A stretch of DNA of 64,000 nucleotides from Thereva unica (lineage: Eukaryota > Arthropoda > Insecta > Diptera > Therevidae): assembly GCA_949987705.1 (NCBI GenBank), contig OX465281.1, positions 31,542,942 through 31,606,941 on the forward strand, read 5' to 3'. Of the stretch, positions 56,417-64,000 are shown piece by piece. Below the pieces are notes generated by a model, which was given only the letters and a program-made list of their open reading frames with translations, did no database searches and was not told where the DNA came from. Both the position numbers and the translations under genes were made by a program. Within the stretch, counting starts at the first letter, position 1. The number at the start of each line of letters is the position of its first letter.

Positions 56417-58693
56417 CTGTAAGAAGGAAGAAGATAAAAAAATAGAGTATTAAGAAGAAAATTGGAGTTTTTATTAGAGATTGCGCGCAATTTTTTATAC
56501 TAGACTTAGTAGAAGTTTTTGTTTTTGTTTTTCGATGGGGATCAAGTTAATTTGATTAGCGATTTTATAAGTAAATAAAAATTACATAAGTAATGTAGTG
56601 GAAAAGGGATGTCATGAGTAAGATAAACACTGGGTTCTCACATCAATAGGGAAGGCTCCATTGTAGCCGAATCTTACCAAATCTCACGTGGAGGAGGGAG
56701 CACTTAATTATTTTTTTTAAAACAAACAGTGTAAAATTGCGAGAAAATATTGTTAAATTAAGTAAAACATGTTTCTCCACTAAAGACCCCCATTCACTTA
56801 TAGGCCGCCGGTAGGCAGTGACCTGTCAGACCAGGTCGGCCGGCACGACTAAGTTTGACTCAGTCTAACTGAGCGATGATACTTCAAGTATCCGCCTGAC
56901 AGGCCGTGGCATGCAGGTGAAGTCATGATTCCCTACAGACACACAGGCGAAAATGACTGCTTAGTAAATTCACGGCTTGAGAGTGAATAGAAGTTCAGAT
57001 TTTCAGGCCCGAACTGACGATAAAGTTTTGTCAGCTTTCTTGAACTGCAGGCCCCACACTGCGAGTGTATAGGAATACTTGGCCTTGAGTGAAAACTTTC
57101 AGGCCACCGCCTCCCAGCGACCCGTGTGTAAATTGGAGCCTTAAGATATGGGTAAATCCTGCTCAAAAATTTGCTGTCGATAGCCAAACACGCGTCTCGT
57201 CAAATGCTGCAGAGTACGAGCCAAGTAATACTGATCCGCGAAAAGGCCCTTAGAATTTAGAACTAAAAGAAGGTACACGCCGTATTTAGCGTGATTAAAT
57301 GCTTTTTGAGTGAGTGCTCACGTTTTGGTAGTTGTGTGTCCACTACAAGCGGAAAAGCGAGTGGAATAGAGGAGGGCAAGGCGTCCAAATTGTCAGTTAC
57401 CTCAATCTTGCTGGAAGGGGGAGCCGCCCAGATGAACTGTGCTGTGGTTACGACCATAATTACGTATTTTTAGTGTAAATACCAGAGATTCTTTAAAATT
57501 TAATAAATCTTACATGAGATTAGAGGCGAGGGAAGGGGTCGAGCCAAATTTCACGAGATTTCACCAGGGGGGAAGGGGTGTCGAAAAATCACCTCACGTA
57601 ATTTAAGGGCGACCCCTTACGAGTATGAAATAGCAAAATTCAATTGAAAACTTAAAATAGATGACTTGAAACGACTTCTGTTCTGCCAACCCATATTTCA
57701 CGGAATAAAGGCTTCAATTGGCCGCCAAGATTGTGCAGTCTAACAAGATTAGACTTTCTTTGGGTCTAAGCCAATGCTTCATCAATGATTCAAGCACTCA
57801 AAGAAAATATTAGAGTTACTATTAGTAAAATACACCTATTTATTATGCGAAAACGTGATGGAACATTTTAGTGGACATTTGGATATACATATGCATGTTA
57901 CAGTTTTTTCACATTAAATCTTTGGAGAATATAAGGAACCGAAAATAGCGTACATGTACATATAGGGATTCGCGGGAAGCACTTGGGCTCAAGAAATTTT
58001 CTCTCTAATTCTTCCTCTCCACTGGTGTCAAGCATCGCTTGCCTTTGACAGTTCTGTTCGCGCTTGAAAATTGTAGAAAATTTCTTCGTAAAAACTAAAA
58101 TTATGAATTGATGTTATAGTTTTTTTTACAAAGTGACAATCCTGTGCATGATAAAAATTAGTGTTGATAAAATGAAGTGCGCCGTAAAACGCTTTTCGGA
58201 GTGGAAAACGCGGTGGAAGGCAATTGAGAACTTTCGCTATCATAGGAAAGTAATTTTCCTTAATTTATGAATATAAAGTGTAGAATTTATCCTTTTAATC
58301 CAAAATATAAAGTGTCGCGTTGCATATTCATTTGTTTTTTTTGGAAGTACGAGTAGATACATTTAATCCCAATAAAATAAATTAAAAGTGCAGTTTTTCT
58401 CCACAATTTTAAATGTAAACAAACTTTAACCACAACAACAAAATACATTGTCTAACCTGAACAGAGGCGTAGTGAAATTTGTTCAGGTTTGTGAAGGGTC
58501 TCCTCCAAATATTTAGCCAAGTGAAGTGTTCTCACCGGGATGGTTGCTGAAAAACGCAATCCCTCTCGGTTTTTTTACTAAATATGATACCGCCCTTGTC
58601 CGAGTTAGATACAAACACTAAAGAATGCTGTGCATTAGTGTTACCAAAATGCTTCTCAGATTTTAATTAATTGCGCTTCCTTCTATTCAAAGC

Positions 58694-58824
58694 ATTAAAT
58701 TCAGCTATCTGCAAATTAAATTCACCTTTTGGCAAATTAAATTCACCTTTTTACAAATAAAATTCACCTTTTTGCAAATTAAATTCATCCTTTTGCAAAT
58801 CAAATTCACCCGTTTGAAAATTAA
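58694..58824. repeat. Tandem repeat, about 22-bp unit, six copies
   Basis: Unit approximately CAAATTAAATTCACCTTTTT, repeated six times with point differences and one-base length changes. Confidence 0.85.
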
Positions 58825-59761
58825 GTACTTTTATAATAATGTTAGTAAATCTAGGTTCGGTCAAGCTCGACAAACCATAATCAATTACTATTCATACATT
58901 TTGCTGTGAAGAAAAGACACACTCTACTTTTTCTTCTACCACATTCTCCAATGCTGAAGACCATCGAGGAAGTCTTTTCCAAGAAATAAGTATGTTAGGC
59001 GATCCTTTTAATTGGTAATGACAATTCCACACTCTCTGGAATTGTCTCACTGCCAATAGAAAAGCGATTTTCAAATTCCCAATTGTTTTTGCGCACGCCA
59101 ATTGTTTTGCCTCCCCCCCCTAAAATCTACTGATTTTCACAAAAAACACTCACTCAAACTACTCATTCAAACTACTGTCAAATAACAACTGCGCATCCAA
59201 AATGGCTGATACTTTGGTGAGAAACTGTCGAAAGATGCACAAATACATTCACTAGCTTTCATTGACGAGTGCTGTCATCTTCCGGTTAAGGTTGGAAATA
59301 TTAAAGAACATCAATCGCAGCGTTTCGAAGGCTCCAATCGGAAAATGGAGGATTGACCATAATAACCGAACATTAAATGTGCTAGTTTTCGTTAATTTTT
59401 CGTTAAAAGTAATGTAACGCCGGGACCTGGATTCCTGTTGACAGTTGGTGTTGTAATGTCAAAATCGTATATTTATTGTATTCAGACTCAAATTCAAACA
59501 ATGTTTACTGCGATTATTATGGTCGATTGTATGCTAAAATTTACGGTGACAGTCGTATAACAGATAGTTACGTCTATGTTCGTTAAAGAAGTACGTCGAT
59601 CTACGTCTGTTATAGTTCAGGCTTTATGCAAATAAAACTCTAGAAACTATACCCGATTGATCTTGTGAATGATCTGCAAGAAAAATAAAACTATTCGTGG
59701 CGTCACATGAAAAAAAAAAAAGAGTTTAAAACGTGTTCACAATTTTCTTGCCTTTCTTTCG

Positions 59762-59791
59762 GGGGGTGTTTTGAATCCACAAAACACCCCC
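59762..59791. other. Perfect 12-bp inverted repeat (hairpin)
   Basis: GGGGGTGTTTTG and CAAAACACCCCC separated by AATCCA. It would form a stable stem-loop in RNA. It could be the end pair of a tiny element, but no target duplication is visible. Confidence 0.7.
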
Positions 59792-62329
59792 TGGGGACCC
59801 CTACCTTTTCGTTCATTCTCAAGTAGTAATGCTACGCTAAGGTATCATCATCTTCAATCCGCCCAGCGACCAATTGAACCGTTGATCGGACTCTGAAGCG
59901 CAGAAAAGGTATGCCAACGGGGTTCATAGTCATATCCTTTCCTTTTAACAGGCATGTCATCAGAGCGAAGAGCTTATATTTTGTTGTTGAAGAAGGGCGA
60001 TTGAAGCTGGGAAATTGAAGCCCTTGCGAACCTTTCGTGACCCATAGTCTCAATATTATCGCTATTTTGCTGAAATCCAACCCACAATAATTTTTCAGTT
60101 TCAGTTTTTCAGCTTCCATAACATATGAATTGGAAGCGATCCTTTTTTCCTTTTTTTGGCAGCGCTTGTTTAATTTTCCGCTGGGCGTTCTTTTCGTCTT
60201 TTGATATAAACTTCTTTAACAAGCCTTTTCACAAGAGTATTGACATAATTCTTAGCCAGTAACAATACAAGAATAGATACATGCTGGACTGAACATAAAA
60301 TATGGGAATGGAGAGGTTTTTTGGAGCATGTGTGGTAGGGTAAAGAATTAAGCCAAGCTACTGAAATGGTCAAGATTTTATCCAAATGGGATTGCTGACA
60401 TAATCTAATCAATTAAAACTATAAGAAACAAGAATAAGTGGCTTAAATGCACGTACTGTTGCAATCAATAAATGCCCAGCGGGAAAATATAGAAGCTATT
60501 CTCGATAAGCAGTAAAGAATTGCTTCCACATTGTATCCTTTGTAAGGTGTTAGGAAGATTTTAGTTTTCTGTTCAACAGACAAATCTTTCTTCAAGTAAA
60601 TAAAAAATGAGCTGTATGAGCCTTATGCAGGAAACTTCTTTGACACATATTTTGGGCGTTCAGTGTAGTCCTTAAAAGTTTTTGAAAAAGCCCCTACAAA
60701 AGAGATTCCATTGAGCTACTCAAGAAACTGCCGGGAAGAAAATGCAACGCTTCCTCCCAATGACATACAATTATAAAAAAGATATGCTGTGGGAGACGGT
60801 CAGGAAGGGCTCCTAAGCTTCAAAAGAAGGCTTCGCCATGTCTTAAAGTAGGCTTCTGTACCCTAGTGGGTGGTAAAACTTTTTCATTGAACGGCAGCTT
60901 TTTCTTAATCTTAGGTTTGCTAGCATGATCAGTATTTAAGAAGATGCGCTTGTTTACATTCGTTTAAAAAACTACTTTTTTCGATTTTTTAAATGACTGC
61001 AAAACTTCAGCAAAGATGTTCCTCGAGTGATAATTTGAGTTTCATTAATAGCCTGAATTCAGACAAAGCTAAATCAGCCGTATACGGCGAATACGTAAGA
61101 GAAAGTCGAATTTTTGGCCAAATAGTTTCGAATAATCAATGCAGTATGAGAAGGTGTGCATTATCGTGATGCAAAAACCAAAATTTTCCTCAAAAATATG
61201 TCGCTTCGGGAGATTGAATAGCTTCACGCAAATGTCGTATAACGAATGCTCAATTAATATTGCTTGTGTAACAGTTGGCCCCGGCGGAAAGAATTCATAA
61301 TGTACTACACCCTAATAATCGGTGTTTTACTATTTTTGCGTAATCTTGAGGAATTCTAAAGTAACATTACAAGTCGATGTTGTGTTGAATAAATTAACTT
61401 CTTTGGATTGATGACTACACATAAATACAATTGAGATTAAAGACAATCTTCATATCACTTTGAAGATCTTCATTAAGCTCAGCTTACAAATCAATCATCT
61501 CAGGTTTCAATTGTTTTTTTTTTGTTGTTAAAAGAAATAAAAAAAACACAAAATGACTTGTTAAGACTTAATTGACACACCTATTCAGTTTTGTAATTTT
61601 GCAATTTTCATTACAAAGAATGCTTAAAAAGTTGGGTGCGTTATTGCCATAACTATGAACATTTTTTACACCTGCCTCATTAGCTTAAGTTATGTCTTTG
61701 TTACTCTGTGTACTGAAAATTAGCTCCCACTGGCTGAGCTGTTACAATTTACATAAATGGTTAGTATTTCAAGTAGTTTAAAAAAAAAGGCGGATGATTT
61801 GTAATTCATAGTTTCCGATAATATGATAAGTAGCTTCTTTGTTGAACATTATTAGTAAAATCAGGAATAATTGCTGTAAAAACCTAGAGATTATTTGAGG
61901 CCAGGCATATGTATGAAATATTATTTTTAAGATTTTAAGTGAATTTTTCATTTTTTTTTTTTGGTTAATAGTACAGTAAACAAAGACACAAAAATTCTTA
62001 ATGGTTGAAATTTAGGTCTGGGGTGGAGGGGGTGTTTGGGGTCATGTTCTGAGTCTAAAACTGAGTTTTTGTATTCGAGGGAGTGGGAGAAGATATAACC
62101 CCTTGTCAATATGAGGGTAATTTTGTTTTTGTTTTTTATTTTCGATGTTTCAAACTGATGTATTGAAGTTGCCTCGATCATGAAGCCATTCTTGGAGCAC
62201 GCTTTAAAAAGGACCACCTCCCGTAAAGCCACAAGAAGTCTCAAGCTGCCGGAATAATGTAATTGGAAATCTTGATACTTGATCTTGATTACTGGGTGTA
62301 GCGCATTCTCTTCCTCCCATTGCTTGAAA

Positions 62330-63990
62330 GGATTGTCGCGTCAATTGTATTCGTATTGATGTCCGCAATATTGAAAACAAATTGGGAAAAAAGCTTGAGG
62401 TGAAATGGTGTCTTCCGATCGTGAAATGCAGGACGACTCTCTTGAAATTTCGCTGTAGGATGCTGAAAAACCGAGAGATGATAAGATGTTTATCAGAGTA
62501 CGGGAACCAAATTTTTTGAAAATGAGTGTACCAATTCCTTATTGCAGAATAGCAGCTCTTGAATTAAAAGAAGAGTGTGAAATCAAATACCCGGCTGAAA
62601 TTAATGTACAAATCAAAGAAAGAAGAAAGGGAAAGAGAACATGGCATCTTACCAGAAATTCTCCTGACAAGACAGCGTTCAATATAGTAAGTAACAATGT
62701 CAATAAACTAATTAAAAGTTACATACAGGAATGCTTTCACAACTACTTGAGCGGGCTGAATGCAGAAATGGAATTTAAACTACCCGTAACTCGAATACCA
62801 CCGCTAAGAAATGCTCAAGGTAGATGGATTCGACAAGACAATGAAAAAGCTTAACTCTTTGTCCAACACATTGCAACAGTGTTCCAACCTCATAACATAC
62901 AATCCAATATTGACATAACACCTTCCTAAGTTTTTAAAAGGTTCACTTTTCAAGGTGGAGGTTGCCGAAGTGATAAACAGAAATCCTAGACCAAAAAAAG
63001 CAGCATGAATCGAAGGAATATCACCCGGTTTATTCAAGGAACTTCCACGAAAAGCAATCATCATGTTCACATACATACATATTTAATGCCTGCATGCGCT
63101 TAAAATATATGTCCAACTGCTTTAAAACGGTACAAATAATTATGCTGAAGAAACTAGACAAACGTGAAGAAGAAGTAACATCATATAGACCAAAATTTCA
63201 TTGCTTCCCATCATTTTGAAATTGTTTGTAAAATTGTTGCTAAAACGTCTGAAGCCGCTTGTAAATATTCAGTTTGGCTTCAGGAATCATTTCAGTTTGG
63301 CTTCAGGAATAACTATTCCACAATAAATCTAATCCATCGAATCACTGCTGTAATAGAGAAAGAGTTAGAAGAAAATATTCCCTGACGTATTTCTAGATGT
63401 AGCTTAAGCCTTTGACAGGGTTTGGCACGAAGGATTGTTTGAATCAAACCTCTTTAATCGCAAATTCAGGGCCTTCCCGAAGAAGCATATTCTGACTATT
63501 GTCCGATATTAGCGGGAGTTCCGCAGGGTAGCGTATATTTGGACCCTTCCTGTTCCTGCTTTATACTGCGGATATTCCAACAACAGATAATACGTTTATC
63601 GGAAAATTCGCTGATGATACGATATCAATATCAACAGACGTATCCCAACCAATAGTGGTGGAAAACTGCAACGAGCTTTGAATCATGTTAGAAAACGGAC
63701 AACAGATTAGAAAATCAAGCTTAATGAGGTTAAATCAGTCCATGTGACATCTACGTTGCGTCGCAAAAACAACAGCTTACATACATATTATGTACCTCAA
63801 TGGGGTGCAAGTACCCCAGGCAGAATCTGCAAAATATCTTGGTCTCAATTTAGATAAACCTATCCTATCTCATTTTTCCTTCAGATCAAGCTTACTACTA
63901 TACATTGCAACATGACTTGTAAGACATGACGGACTAGTAGTACAAAGGGTGACTCCTAAGCTTCATCTTGCCACAAAAAAAAAAAAAAAG
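62330..63990 (+). pseudogene. Jockey-clade non-LTR relic ending in poly(A)
   Basis: An open frame 62486-62854 carries the pre-RT region (ERRKGKRTWHLTRNSPDKTA, FNIVSNNVNKLIKSYIQECF, then GRWIRQDNEKA). After a stop, broken frames give VEVAEVINRNPRPKKAA-like KxAPGxD positions, TSYRPKFH (RPISL block), the GFRNN/ALDVAQAFDRVW region (AFDRVWHEG), AGVPQGSV, FADDT and AKYLGLNLD in order at 62.9-63.85 kb. A tail matching the 3' UTR family follows, then A14 at about 63975-63990. Many lesions. Truncated at both the 5' end and in the RT. Confidence 0.75.
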
Positions 63991-64000
63991 ATTCGAGACT

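Larger units (their letters stand above)
56417..62329. other. Upstream intron of the PGANT gene, no exon found
   Basis: No coding exon recognised. A CAGAGGCGTAGTG (hAT-like end) is at 58464-58476. Degenerate repeats with ACCTGTCAGACC / GCCTGACAGGCC occur near 56820-56910. Bases 60120-62300 are mixed, with nothing recognisable. Confidence 0.45.

Noticed and set aside
56417..64000. Catalytic-domain exons of the PGANT gene upstream
   Set aside because: Minus-strand frames were checked by eye for the known glycosyltransferase blocks and none were seen. They probably lie beyond the window.

Overview
This window looks like insect nuclear DNA, most likely dipteran. It is AT-rich and eukaryotic in structure. 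It has exons with GT-AG introns, two of them very short (63 and 122 bp), and about twenty degenerate transposable elements of mixed class. I see no operons, ribosome binding sites or bacterial features. The species cannot be read from the sequence; the insect call rests on the host-gene exons resembling Drosophila PGANT proteins and on the transposon families present.

The only host gene I can support runs on the minus strand and is a polypeptide N-acetylgalactosaminyltransferase (PGANT/GALNT). Only its 3' part is here: the linker into the lectin domain (56326-56416), two alternative exons for the first lectin repeat (exon A 56093-56203; exon B 55738-55842), then after an intron of about 41 kb the next lectin exon (14669-14776) and the terminal exon with the stop (14444-14605). 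Every junction has a consensus splice site and a compatible phase. Exons A and B share both phases and both end in GGNQ, so splicing both in would duplicate the repeat. This is the layout of mutually exclusive exons and resembles the lectin-domain splice variants described for Drosophila pgant9. The exons coding the catalytic domain must lie beyond base 64000.

The 41-kb intron (14777-55737) is largely built of mobile DNA. In order it holds: a near-perfect 643-bp hairpin element (15184-15826); a Ty3/gypsy pol relic (16.3-17.2 kb); an 8-bp-TSD hAT-type MITE (18.2-18.5 kb); a non-LTR RNase H relic split by a 2.85-kb TIR element carrying a FEN/XPG-like nuclease and a CXC cysteine cluster (21045-23893, probably Academ-like); a composite repeat and a second gypsy fragment (24.8-26.1 kb); a minus-strand Jockey/CR1-like relic split by a TTAA-flanked element with a MADF-like ORF (26.1-27.4 kb); a 5'-truncated non-LTR element with long target duplications, itself split by a MITE (29863-32589); another MITE (33.05-33.52 kb); a possible solo LTR (35.4-35.9 kb); two Helitron ends or elements (35.9-37.3 kb); a hAT relic (39.07-40.04 kb) and a hAT MITE (40.38-40.95 kb); further RT relics (43.4-44.7, 48.6-49, 50.1-50.8 kb); and a roughly 3-kb TIR element (52634-55607) ending 130 bp from exon B.

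Outside the gene, 1-14 kb holds two non-LTR RNase H relics, a Mutator-like transposase pseudogene (3677-5384), a TAA-flanked MITE with 42-bp perfect TIRs (6719-7089) and long AT-rich stretches without recognisable genes. Upstream of the gene's 5'-most visible exon, 56.4-64 kb is intron or 5' flank with a short tandem array, a 12-bp perfect hairpin and a Jockey-clade pol relic ending in poly(A) at the window edge.

Because many elements are nested with visible target duplications, a partial insertion order can be read off. No tRNA, rRNA or CRISPR features were found.
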